From assembly GCA_945869695.1 (NCBI GenBank), contig CAMBPV010000023.1, forward strand, positions 1-35,494: DNA of 35,494 nucleotides, written 5' to 3'. A model generated the notes under the pieces. The model worked only from the letters and a program-made list of their open reading frames with translations, ran no database searches and was not told the DNA's origin. Source of the DNA: Prosthecobacter debontii. Its GTDB lineage: Bacteria; Verrucomicrobiota; Verrucomicrobiia; Verrucomicrobiales; Verrucomicrobiaceae. The translations under genes were made by a program, and so were the position numbers. Position 1 is the first letter of the stretch. Each line of letters starts with the position of its first letter. Below, piece by piece: positions 8,420 through 15,997 of this stretch.

Positions 8420-10600
8420 CTACGGCGCGGTGGCTGCGGTGGAAACGATACGGTAGAATCGGGGTCCGGAAGCGGTGGTGGAGTCGGTGAATGAAATCGT
8501 GGTGTCCGTGCTGCGGGTGGGGCCTGCGATGGACTGCCAACCGGAGAGAGTCGAGGATCGCTCGAGTCGATAATAGAGGCCCCGGCGAGCGGGAACTGAG
8601 ACGGTGACAGCGCCGCCGCCGAGGAAGGACTGAGTCGGCACCATCTTTTCTTCGACGATGGATCCGGTCCAATATTTGGCGGCAAGGTCAAAGGCTGATT
8701 TTCCTGCTTGGGATCCGACGATGCGGCCATCGTAGTCGTCTTCCGATGGGTGAATGCCACCCCAGCGGCGTGATTGCCCTGCCTGGTCGGCGGCGTCGTA
8801 ATAGGTGCACCACTGGAGCTCGATATCTTCGCTAGGGCCTAGATCGATCTGCATCGAGTTTTGAGGATAGACCTTTTTTGCAAAGCCTCCGGGGTAGTAG
8901 ATGCTGCCAGTGAGTTTTGCCAGTGACTCAGCCGCTGCTCGTGAGAAGGTGCTGTGCCCCGAGACGTATCCGGGGAAGGCGGGAGTGTTGAAGGTTTTCC
9001 GCTGAAAGGGAAGCCAGTCTTTGGCCAGCATCCAGCGCACCAGACTCTGATTGGTCGCGATGGAAGGCGCAGGCAAATTGCTCGGATGTTCGCCGGGCCA
9101 TGATTTGATGGCGATTTGGTTGATGTAGTCGGTGCCAGGATATTCTCCACCGAGGGCAACATCCCAGATTTGGAAGTGTTTTCCGCCGGGCAAAGTAGAA
9201 GTGGCAGTGATCACCTCGACGACATCGGTCATTAGAGGCAGACCGTCCGGGTGATAGGTATTGACATCACTCGGGTTCGAAGACTGCCCTCTGCTGCCCA
9301 TGTAACGAATCATCGTAATGGGCCGGGGACCGTGGTAATAACGTTTGAGTGCCCACGCAGCGCAGGCGGCATCATGAGTGGCGGCTGAGACGGCGAAGTA
9401 GGATTTGATGTCCCACTCGAGGTCGTTCACGGTCGGGCCGACGCCGCCGATTTTTTTGACCGTCAAAGGATTGTCTGCGAGTTGATTGGCGATGACGTGC
9501 CAGTGACCTGGGGGTGTTTCCGAGTTGGGTCCGTCAGCCCAATACTCGGCAAGGACGCGCACGTAGTCTCCGCGTTTGACTATTTTCGGCGGGTAAGGAA
9601 GGCCGGTGACGGGATTGACGGTGAAGCCGGTTCCCGTATCGGCACCGAGAGGGTTGTTACCAATGGCACCGGGCGAGATGTCGATTTCAGTGGGATCATT
9701 GAGCAGGCTGCTGGCTTGGATGACACCGAGAGCTTGCAGCTTGTACTCCGCATCGCTGGGACTCGTCTGGCCGTTAAAGCTAAGTTTCGAAGGGCCATCA
9801 CCGGGATCGATCCACGGCTTCACCGGATCGGTTCGGGTCAAACTGAAAGGCCAAGTCGCGAGACCCTGAACACCCACAAAAGACTGAGATCCACCCGTGA
9901 TCGGAATCCCGTTTTGAGTCACGCTGGTGGAGAGATCGAGGGGTTGCCAAAAGTTTGGATGCGTGAGAGCGGGAATCCCGTATCCGAGCGGCATGTTGGG
10001 GGTGAATAAGGCATTGGTGCCCAAAACGCTCAAAGGCACATCCATGTTCGGATTGACCGTCGAGTTATAGGCGGTTGGGTAGTTGACGTTGGAGAACTGA
10101 TCAATCGCCCCCCAGTCGAGGATGGCCTGTCCGACACGCTTGCCTAACTCAGCAGGGGTCGTGGCCGTGGTAATGGCCGCTTGTGCGATGGTGGTGGAGT
10201 AACCCAAGGCAGTGAGTTGATTGTCGAGGTTGGTGAGAGTCGTCGAAGCGCCGGCCCCCGCCGAGAAGCGGCTGCGTAACACACGGTAAGCGGCATAACT
10301 GATGGCCTCGTGCCGGGCGAGCTCGATGGCAGCCGGTGAGCCCGGCAGCGGATTGATTTTCTCATTGTGCACGAAACCGATGGCCGTGGTGTCGTAGGCA
10401 GCCCAGGCGCCATACATCGCAGCGGCTGTGTGAAAAAGGTTCCGCGCATGAGCGGGCGGATTGGGGACATTGATCCGAATGGCTGCGAGCAATCGCTCAT
10501 TCCAGATGCGTGCTGCGGACTGCTGTGCGTGACCGGAGGTGAAGCTGCCGAAGACGAGGCCAACCGTGAGGCCAACAAGCACGTGATGAGATTTTTGCAT
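8420..10600 (-). CDS. Secreted vanadium-dependent haloperoxidase / PAP2-type acid phosphatase homologue
   Basis: A 726-residue protein with an N-terminal signal peptide ending near 'SGHAQQS'. The three vanadate/phosphate-binding motifs are all present: 'KRYYHGPRP' (K419, R426), 'VSGHS' (H549) and 'SRRWGGIHPSEDD' (R611, H617). These are the K-x6-RP, SGH and SR-x-x-G-x-H-x3-D signatures of the superfamily. By family such enzymes either oxidise halides with hydrogen peroxide or act as phosphatases, and sequence alone does not decide which. The C-terminal 60 residues form a separate small module ('YYRLERSSTLSGWQS' to 'RFYRIVS') typical of exported proteins in this phylum and similar in pattern to the tail of the protein at 11313-12269. 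It is the last gene of a four-gene operon, 32 bases after the PEP-CTERM gene, with no clear ribosome binding site. Confidence 0.88.
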   Translation of the reverse strand: MQKSHHVLVGLTVGLVFGSFTSGHAQQSAARIWNERLLAAIRINVPNPPAHARNLFHTAAAMYGAWAAYDTTAIGFVHNEKINPLPGSPAAIELARHEAISYAAYRVLRSRFSAGAGASTTLTNLDNQLTALGYSTTIAQAAITTATTPAELGKRVGQAILDWGAIDQFSNVNYPTAYNSTVNPNMDVPLSVLGTNALFTPNMPLGYGIPALTHPNFWQPLDLSTSVTQNGIPITGGSQSFVGVQGLATWPFSLTRTDPVKPWIDPGDGPSKLSFNGQTSPSDAEYKLQALGVIQASSLLNDPTEIDISPGAIGNNPLGADTGTGFTVNPVTGLPYPPKIVKRGDYVRVLAEYWADGPNSETPPGHWHVIANQLADNPLTVKKIGGVGPTVNDLEWDIKSYFAVSAATHDAACAAWALKRYYHGPRPITMIRYMGSRGQSSNPSDVNTYHPDGLPLMTDVVEVITATSTLPGGKHFQIWDVALGGEYPGTDYINQIAIKSWPGEHPSNLPAPSIATNQSLVRWMLAKDWLPFQRKTFNTPAFPGYVSGHSTFSRAAAESLAKLTGSIYYPGGFAKKVYPQNSMQIDLGPSEDIELQWCTYYDAADQAGQSRRWGGIHPSEDDYDGRIVGSQAGKSAFDLAAKYWTGSIVEEKMVPTQSFLGGGAVTVSVPARRGLYYRLERSSTLSGWQSIAGPTRSTDTTISFTDSTTASGPRFYRIVSTAATAP

Positions 10601-10632
10601 GAGTCGTGAAGGTCGGTTTTTTCGGGAAGGGC

Positions 10633-11295
10633 TCAGACAATGGAGAAGATCCGCCGGGCTCTGCGCATCAGGACGAGCGCGCCGAGGCTAACCAGCATCA
10701 GGCTATTGGGCTCAGGGACGGGAGAGAGATTAAACCGGTCTCCGGTCGTGTCGCCGCGAACAACGACAACCGGCTCGAAGGTCGAGAGTGTGGTCGAGCC
10801 TAAATCAGCGGGAACATCCCAGCCGGAACTGGCCGTGAAGATGCCCCACTCGGAGGCGGAAGAGGGAGTGGAGCTGTTAAACACCCAAACGAAAAGCGAG
10901 GACCCCATGGCGAAGTAGTTCGCGTCGATGCCGGTGATCTGGCCAAAAACATGGCCTGGCTGAAACTGATCATTGATGATGATTTGATCTCCCGGTGCCC
11001 CGAATTGACTCACAATGCCAGCGCCAGGCAGACCTTCGGCGAGGGGGGTGAAGAGAGTGTCGAGCGTCGAAAAATCATTGCTGGTCTGAAGCAGTGCGTA
11101 GTTTCCCGCGTTCGACAGATCGAACTGGCCGACGCGAATCACGGACCCAAAGGCCAACTCACCGACACCCGCCGCAGGAGAGAAGCACCAGCCTCCATTG
11201 CTGTTGATGGTTACCGAAATGGTTGCCTGTGTTAAACCCGGCCATGCGAGGAATGAGATCGCACAGAGGGCAGCGAAAACTTGGGATCTTTTCAT
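10633..11295 (-). CDS. Secreted PEP-CTERM sorting-domain protein
   Basis: A 220-residue protein with a signal peptide ('MKRSQVFAALCAISFLAWPG', cleavage near TQA). The C-terminal signal is 'VPEPNS', then a hydrophobic stretch 'LMLVSLGALVLM' and the basic end 'RRARR'. This is the tripartite PEP-CTERM signal processed by an exosortase, which must be encoded elsewhere. The mature domain ('RVGQFDLSN', 'HVFGQITGI', 'GSSLFVWVFNSS', 'SEWGIFTAS') is clearly paralogous to residues 30-190 of the neighbour at 11313-12269. The function of that domain is unknown to me. It lies 17 bases after the neighbour and 32 bases before the haloperoxidase gene. PEP-CTERM proteins are usually surface- or matrix-associated and linked to exopolysaccharide. 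Confidence 0.88.
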   Translation of the reverse strand: MKRSQVFAALCAISFLAWPGLTQATISVTINSNGGWCFSPAAGVGELAFGSVIRVGQFDLSNAGNYALLQTSNDFSTLDTLFTPLAEGLPGAGIVSQFGAPGDQIIINDQFQPGHVFGQITGIDANYFAMGSSLFVWVFNSSTPSSASEWGIFTASSGWDVPADLGSTTLSTFEPVVVVRGDTTGDRFNLSPVPEPNSLMLVSLGALVLMRRARRIFSIV

Positions 11296-11312
11296 GGTAA
11301 GTAGAGGTGGGG

Positions 11313-12269
11313 TTAAGGGGCGGCAGTTACGGATTGAAATCGAACGCGCCAGAACAAGTGGGTGGCACCTGTGGGAGAGGTTGTGGCATGGGTGTCAAAT
11401 TGATCATCGCGGCTGGTGATCACACTCGTCGTGGGCGACCAGTTGATGAGATCGGGTGAGCATTCCGCGATGACCTGCACATCCGGCAAAGCCCGCGGTG
11501 CTTTGAACTCGAAGGTGGGCCTGCCAGAGGCATTGCCCATCGCTGTCAACTGGGCCAAGGATCCGTTCTTGGAATTGGGATCGAGCTGCCAGGCATACTC
11601 TGCGAGATTGTGCAGACCATCCTTGTCGGGATCTGCATTAAAGAGTGACTCTGCGGGTGGGTTCTCGGTGGCAAATTTCTTCATGGCCCAGTTGCCATAG
11701 GTCGAGGTCGGAACCTTTAGCCGAAGTTGCCCCGCTATTTCTTCTCCTTGAACCACCTCCACTCCACCCGATGTCGCGAGAGCCGAGACTCCGAGTTTTT
11801 GGGGGGCAATCCAATGGGCTGCCGTGAAGATGCCCCACTCCGAGGAGGTTTCTGGAGCCGCTGCATCAAAGACCCAAACATACAACTTTGAGCCGGGTGC
11901 CATGTAGCTGACTTGAACATTCTCGATGATTCCGAAAACGTCACCGGCATTCGGGAAGGCATTGGCGCGAAGTCTTGACCCTGTCACCCCCGCCTGCGCA
12001 GGAGTGCCTGCTCCTTGAATCGATTCACCGAGGGGGCGAAACCAAGATTTCAGCGTGGCATAGTCGCTGGTGGCGCGCAGCGTGGCCTCACGAGTGGCAG
12101 CGGGGAGATTGAACGTGCCGATGCGGATGAGGGCACCTGCTGCGACTTGTTGACCATTCTTTTTGTTGAATGTTTTCCCACCTACCGTGGTGAGTGTCAC
12201 TCCTCCTCCGAGGGCGGCTGATGCACCCAACCCGAGGGCAGACAGAAAAATGAGAGCGGAGATTTTCAT
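11313..12269 (-). CDS. Secreted paralogue of the PEP-CTERM neighbour, with a calcium-type repeat and beta-module tail
   Basis: A 318-residue protein with a signal peptide ('MKISALIFLSALGLGASAAL'). Residues of about 30-190 align with the 220-residue neighbour: 'LIRIGTFNL' with 'VIRVGQFDL', 'DVFGIIENVQVSYMAPGSKL' with its counterpart, and the shared core 'VWVFD/N', 'SSEWGIFTA'. After this the proteins differ. This one has no PEP-CTERM signal. Instead it has 'YGNWAMKKF', an Asp-rich repeat 'DPDKDGLHNLAEYAW' of thrombospondin-type-3/dockerin-like appearance (probable calcium binding), and a final module 'ECSPDLINWSP...HLFWRVRF' like that ending the haloperoxidase. Second gene in the operon, 18 bases from the first. 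The core domain's function is unknown. Duplication followed by tail exchange is the simplest explanation. Confidence 0.8.
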   Translation of the reverse strand: MKISALIFLSALGLGASAALGGGVTLTTVGGKTFNKKNGQQVAAGALIRIGTFNLPAATREATLRATSDYATLKSWFRPLGESIQGAGTPAQAGVTGSRLRANAFPNAGDVFGIIENVQVSYMAPGSKLYVWVFDAAAPETSSEWGIFTAAHWIAPQKLGVSALATSGGVEVVQGEEIAGQLRLKVPTSTYGNWAMKKFATENPPAESLFNADPDKDGLHNLAEYAWQLDPNSKNGSLAQLTAMGNASGRPTFEFKAPRALPDVQVIAECSPDLINWSPTTSVITSRDDQFDTHATTSPTGATHLFWRVRFQSVTAAP

Positions 12270-12287
12270 CGTGTTCGCAATTTAAAT

Positions 12288-13274
12288 TCAGGGGGTCACA
12301 TTCACCGGAGCGATCACGATGTTTTTAGTCGCGTCCACATTCACCACCACACTGGCTCCGCTCGGTAGCGGGGTGGCATCTGCGTTTTGCCCGAGCGCGT
12401 TGATCAGAGTGGAGCCGTTCGATAAAAACGAGCCCGCCTGCGTGAGACTGCCCGGCGTCAGAATCACCAGGGAGTCATTGAAAGTCTGAAGGCTGGTCCG
12501 GATCCCCAGTGCTCCGAGGGTGGTCGTGCTGTTCAATGGATTGAGTGCTCCCGTGAGGTTCGAAACTCCGGCTGATACCCGCACCCGAGTGGGAGTGGCT
12601 TTGACACAACAAACCTCGCCGCTGCCGACGGTGAGGGTCAAAGGTGACCCGAGCTGAATCACCATGCCTTGGCCCGGGCGGATGACGGTATTGCTCGCAT
12701 CCGCACCGGGGAAGGTGATCCATCTCTGGGTGGTGCTATCGAACACAAACGTGCTTTGAACACCCGTGGCACTGAAGAGGCTGATGCTGTCTGAAAAAGC
12801 TGCCACTCCGCCGCCCGTGGGGAAAAGACCTCCGAGGGTAGCGTGTTTCCGAATGGTGAAAACCATGCCCGTGACCAGACCTGCCTGCGCGGGTGTGGTA
12901 TCCAGCTTCAGTGTGGTCGGCGTCGCCGAGAGAATATCGATCGCGAGTCCCGCGGCTACTCCGCTCTGTGGCTCTGCGTAATGCAGGGGAAACTCAGATC
13001 CCGTCCATCCCGGTGTGGTGAAGCTGACCAGCGCCTTGCCATCGACATCGGTGCTCACGGAGGCCGCGGCTCCCTCAAAGGCATCCGCAGTCACCAGCCC
13101 TGCCACCCAGGCGGAATTTCCTGCTGGCACTGCGATGGGGTAGTGCCCGACAATCACGGAAGAGGCGGCATTCAAACCTGAGAGCGATCCCACGCAGAGG
13201 AGAATCAGGGCACTTCGATACAACGTTTTCCACAGAACACGCTTCCTCGATGGGGTCATATTGCGGTCAGTCAT
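12288..13274 (-). CDS. Secreted protein resembling the TIGR02597 family (Verrucomicrobia-enriched)
   Basis: A 328-residue protein. A basic N-terminus ('MTDRNMTPSRKRVLWK') leads into a signal peptide ('ALILLCVGSLSGLNAA'). The mature part is Ser/Thr/Gly/Val-rich with short beta-prone repeats: 'VGHYPIAVPAGNSAWVAG', 'LVTGMVFTIRKHATLGGLF', 'VIRPGQGMVIQLGS', 'TLINALGQNADATPLPSG'. This layout matches my memory of the exported TIGR02597 proteins of Verrucomicrobia, for which no function is known. The assignment is from recall and tentative. It contains a CC pair ('GEVCCVK') that may be a disulfide or metal site. First gene of the minus-strand operon, behind an AT-rich promoter region (13275-13380). 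ATG 13259 is an alternative start that would shorten the n-region by five residues. Confidence 0.72.
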   Translation of the reverse strand: MTDRNMTPSRKRVLWKTLYRSALILLCVGSLSGLNAASSVIVGHYPIAVPAGNSAWVAGLVTADAFEGAAASVSTDVDGKALVSFTTPGWTGSEFPLHYAEPQSGVAAGLAIDILSATPTTLKLDTTPAQAGLVTGMVFTIRKHATLGGLFPTGGGVAAFSDSISLFSATGVQSTFVFDSTTQRWITFPGADASNTVIRPGQGMVIQLGSPLTLTVGSGEVCCVKATPTRVRVSAGVSNLTGALNPLNSTTTLGALGIRTSLQTFNDSLVILTPGSLTQAGSFLSNGSTLINALGQNADATPLPSGASVVVNVDATKNIVIAPVNVTP

Positions 13275-13285
13275 GGGGCAAGAGT

Positions 13286-13315
13286 ATTTAATCTGTCTTT
13301 ACCATAAGGTGTAAA
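13286..13315 (-). promoter_or_regulatory. Candidate promoter for the exported-protein operon, with an internal inverted repeat
   Basis: Read on the minus strand, TTTACA (13310-13315) and TTAAAT (13286-13291) are 18 bases apart and resemble -35 and -10 boxes. The -10 ends 11 bases before the ATG at 13274. An imperfect palindrome, TTTACC-ATAA-GGTGTAAA (13298-13315), covers the -35 and part of the spacer and could be an operator. The surrounding 100 bases are conspicuously AT-rich compared with the rest of the window. Confidence 0.4.
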
Positions 13316-13447
13316 TATTTTGATGCAACTATAATTTCCATGACAAAAGACATATTTAGGAATGATAGCGTTCATTTAAAATGCACACCATAGCCTCCTT
13401 GGACTGGGAGAATGCTGATGAATCATCCGGGCGATGAGATGCGCCCC

Positions 13448-14245
13448 CTAGGAGCGAATCACGAGCTGAAGGAAGGCCCCGTAGTCGCGGATGTAGTCAT
13501 CCGGATCATAGTGGTGGGACGCAAAGACCATGAGGGTGGAATCCGGTGAGTGCTTGTATTCCGTGGCCCAGACCCTCGGCGGGACATAGACACCGAAAGT
13601 CGGGCGATCGAGTAAAAACTCTTCCCTCTGGACTCCATCATCCACTACCACCGCACACGAACCCCGCACACAGATTAAAAACTGCTCACACTGGTGATGC
13701 GCGTGTTCACCTCGGAGTTCAGCATTGGGGATGTCAAACGTCACGAAATAGCGCTGCGGGACGAAGGGTAGGGTCTTGCCAAACTCCCCGACCGTCAGAT
13801 TCCCACGGGGATCATTGATGAAGGGTAGCTGGTAGGCTTTGACCCCCTGAACCTTCGACTCCATGACGTGAAACGAAGCACCTGGATGTCCATCCGTGGC
13901 CGCAGCTGAGTCAAAAAGCACTGCCTGAAATCCCGAGACTCGCGCGGGACTGCCTGAGGCGATGGCATGTGGCTGGACCGAGCGCGTCACCACTGCATCG
14001 GGCTCGATCAGTGCTCCCCGACCCAGCGAGACATCCGACTGCAAAATCGCCCGTGCTCCGATCCGCACGCCCGAGTCAATGACCACCCGATCATGAACGA
14101 TCGCATTTTCAGCGATCTCAACGTTGGGACCGATCGAGCAGTCCGCGCCGAGCACCACGCCCGGCCCCAGTTTGGCCGAGGAGTCCACCCGGGTGCGCGA
14201 GCCGATGGCCCGACAGGCTAGGTTGATGGGAGAATCCGGCCTCAT
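13448..14245 (-). CDS. WxcM-type fusion: left-handed beta-helix acyltransferase plus FdtA-like 3,4-ketoisomerase cupin
   Basis: A 265-residue protein from ATG 14245, one base after the TGA of the glycosyltransferase gene. An upstream start at 14275 would overlap that gene by 29 bases. Residues 15-105 are hexapeptide repeats ('LGPGVVLGADCSIGPNVEI', 'IDSGVRIGARAILQS', 'ASGSPARV') of the acetyl-CoA-dependent acyltransferase fold. Residues 131-265 are a cupin of the FdtA/QdtA/WxcM family, with 'RGEHAHHQCEQFLICVRGSC' (probable catalytic H181, H183). By family knowledge, the cupin isomerises dTDP-4-keto-6-deoxyglucose to the 3-keto sugar, an aminotransferase (here 15998-17107) aminates C3, and the acyltransferase N-acetylates it. 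This would yield dTDP-Fuc3NAc or dTDP-Qui3NAc. The repeat domain is shorter than in stand-alone FdtC/QdtC enzymes, so acyltransferase activity is less certain. It is the last gene of the operon. Confidence 0.87.
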   Translation of the reverse strand: MRPDSPINLACRAIGSRTRVDSSAKLGPGVVLGADCSIGPNVEIAENAIVHDRVVIDSGVRIGARAILQSDVSLGRGALIEPDAVVTRSVQPHAIASGSPARVSGFQAVLFDSAAATDGHPGASFHVMESKVQGVKAYQLPFINDPRGNLTVGEFGKTLPFVPQRYFVTFDIPNAELRGEHAHHQCEQFLICVRGSCAVVVDDGVQREEFLLDRPTFGVYVPPRVWATEYKHSPDSTLMVFASHHYDPDDYIRDYGAFLQLVIRS

Positions 14246-14246
14246 C

Positions 14247-15206
14247 TCAAGCAACACTCGGCGGCACGTGCACATCCACCTTTCTCACGAGAGACTGCGG
14301 CTTACCCGAGAGCGTCATGTAGGCCCGGCCCACGTACTCACCGATCAGCCCCAGCATGACCAACTGTGCGCCCGAAAAAATAGCGACCGTCGCCATCAAG
14401 GACGCCCACCCTGGCGAGCGCACCCCAAACAAAAAATACTCAGCCAAAACACACAGCAGCCCGATCAGCCCGATGAAACCCATGGTGAACCCCAGGATGC
14501 TAGCCAACCGCAGTGGCATGATGCTGAAATTAAAAAACATGTTCATCCAGAGCCTGACCAGCTTCCTTAAAGTGTAGCCACTTTCACCTTCCGCCCGTTC
14601 AGCGTGCTCGACCTGCAAGCGCTCGATCCGATTGGTCGCGCCCAAGATCAATCCATCAATGTAGGGATAAGGACCGGTGTAGTTAATGATGCGGCGGATC
14701 AACTCAGACCGATGTCCGCGGAAGCTCGATAAATAAAGATCCTTCGGTTTATCCAGCAGCAGCGAGGCGCAGAGGTTTGTGGCCCAGCTCCCGAAATTCC
14801 GGAACCAGTGGTGTTTTTTCTCGCCGTAAAACGTGTACACCACATCGCAGTCATGCGTCTGCATGTAAGCCAGAATTTTGAGTGCTTCGGAGATCGGGTT
14901 TTGCAAGTCGTCATCCAGATTGATCACGAAGCGCCCGGTCGTATGACGGAAACCCTCGAGCACGGCTGCGTGCTCACCAAAATTCCGCGCCATGTCCACC
15001 AACACCACCCGACAGGGAAGGGAATCGATCATTCCTCTCACTTTTTCGCCCGTGCCGTCCGGGCTGGCATCATTCACCAGCACCAACTCCCAGCCGCCCT
15101 CGATCGGCAAAGACCGGAAAGCATCCAGCAGTTTCGTGAGAGATGCCCCCGTATTGTAGAGGGGCACCACGAAACTGACGAGCGGTGTCTGGGCCGGGTC
15201 GGACAT
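14247..15206 (-). CDS. GT2 glycosyltransferase, polyprenyl-phosphate sugar type (ArnC/GtrB-like)
   Basis: A 319-residue protein. The GT-A domain starts at 'SFVVPLYNTG' and contains 'LVNDASPDGT', 'ARNFGEHAAVLEGF' and the nucleotide-sugar/metal motif 'DDDLQNP' (98-104). A region 'YPYIDGLILGATNRI' follows, then two C-terminal transmembrane segments at about 230-255 and 268-290 ('GFTMGFIGLIGLLCVLAEYF', 'ATVAIFSGAQLVMLGLIGEY'). This is the architecture of enzymes that move a sugar from a nucleotide donor to undecaprenyl phosphate (ArnC, GtrB, DPMS-like). The likely product is an undecaprenyl-phosphate sugar used by an extracytoplasmic GT-C enzyme. The membrane protein at 17146-18996 is a candidate partner. 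Start: ATG 15206 has AAGGAAGG six bases upstream (15209-15217), one of the best ribosome binding sites in the window. Confidence 0.9.
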   Translation of the reverse strand: MSDPAQTPLVSFVVPLYNTGASLTKLLDAFRSLPIEGGWELVLVNDASPDGTGEKVRGMIDSLPCRVVLVDMARNFGEHAAVLEGFRHTTGRFVINLDDDLQNPISEALKILAYMQTHDCDVVYTFYGEKKHHWFRNFGSWATNLCASLLLDKPKDLYLSSFRGHRSELIRRIINYTGPYPYIDGLILGATNRIERLQVEHAERAEGESGYTLRKLVRLWMNMFFNFSIMPLRLASILGFTMGFIGLIGLLCVLAEYFLFGVRSPGWASLMATVAIFSGAQLVMLGLIGEYVGRAYMTLSGKPQSLVRKVDVHVPPSVA

Positions 15207-15219
15207 GATGCCTTCCTTT

Positions 15220-15981
15220 TTAGCGCGGACTTCCTTTTAACGCCACGGAAAACACCGACGTCCCAAAGGGAATTCTGAGAGTCGCGCTCATCTTGGCATC
15301 CACTAATCCGATTCTGCGCAAGACCCGGCTTAACGAGAGAGAAAGGGGTTTCAAGTCAGATTTTGCATCGGGATCTCCTTCGCGTGTGATCCAAAGCGTG
15401 AAGCGCCGCCACAGTAAAATGGGGAAGAACAGCCATGCATTCCAGTAGTGGATTTTCGCCGTTCTGAAACCCTGTCGATGGGTCAAAACGCGGACCTGAT
15501 TTGCAGTGTAGCGTCTGGCACCACCGACAGCGATGTCATGCCGGCCTCGCAAGGCATCAAAAGCTGGCAGATTTAGAATCAAAAAACCATCAGGCTTCAA
15601 GACTCGATGAAACTCAGCCAATGCCTTCTCTTGGTCTAACCCTTCATGGTAAAGCACATCCAAACTGACGAGACCATCAAAGAAGTCGTCGGGATAAGGC
15701 AAAGTCTCCACGGAGCTGACCTCCACATTGGTAAATCCCCGCTTCTTCGTGTGCTCCACGGCGAGAGTCGAAAGGTCAACGCCATGAAGTTCAAAGTCAC
15801 CCTGTCTCTTTGCGATCCAGTCGAGCGTCCCTCCCGTGCCACAACCCGCATCCAACAGCTTTAGCCGCCCCCGTCCACCTGAACGCATCGAGACCTCCTC
15901 GACGGTGATTTGACGCAGCACTTGATACCACCAGTAGCCGTCCTCCACCTCACGCATCGTGTCGTATTCGTGATTGAGCAT
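15220..15981 (-). CDS. Class I SAM-dependent methyltransferase (Methyltransf_11/25 type)
   Basis: A 253-residue protein from ATG 15981, which follows a GGAG at 9 bases and lies 16 bases after the aminotransferase stop. A GTG at 16026 would overlap that gene and is less likely. Motif I 'LLDAGCGTGGTLDWIA' (42-57), motif II acidic residue in 'HGVDLS' (D69), 'FDGLVSLDVLYH' and 'LAEFHRVLKPDGFLILNLP' define the AdoMet fold. After residue 160 a variable C-terminal part contains a hydrophobic stretch ('WNAWLFFPILLWRRFTLWI') that may contact the membrane or a lipid-linked substrate. Its N-terminus 'EDGYWWYQVLR' is common in methyltransferases of polyprenyl-linked sugar operons. The substrate is unknown; a glycan or sugar nucleotide is suggested by its neighbours. 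Confidence 0.88.
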   Translation of the reverse strand: MLNHEYDTMREVEDGYWWYQVLRQITVEEVSMRSGGRGRLKLLDAGCGTGGTLDWIAKRQGDFELHGVDLSTLAVEHTKKRGFTNVEVSSVETLPYPDDFFDGLVSLDVLYHEGLDQEKALAEFHRVLKPDGFLILNLPAFDALRGRHDIAVGGARRYTANQVRVLTHRQGFRTAKIHYWNAWLFFPILLWRRFTLWITREGDPDAKSDLKPLSLSLSRVLRRIGLVDAKMSATLRIPFGTSVFSVALKGSPR

Positions 15982-15997
15982 CGGGCGCGACTCCAGT

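Noticed and set aside
13381-13447. Terminator for the glycan operon
   Set aside because: A GGGCG/CGCCC pairing with an 8-base loop exists on the minus strand, but no T-run follows, so it does not meet the criteria for an intrinsic terminator.
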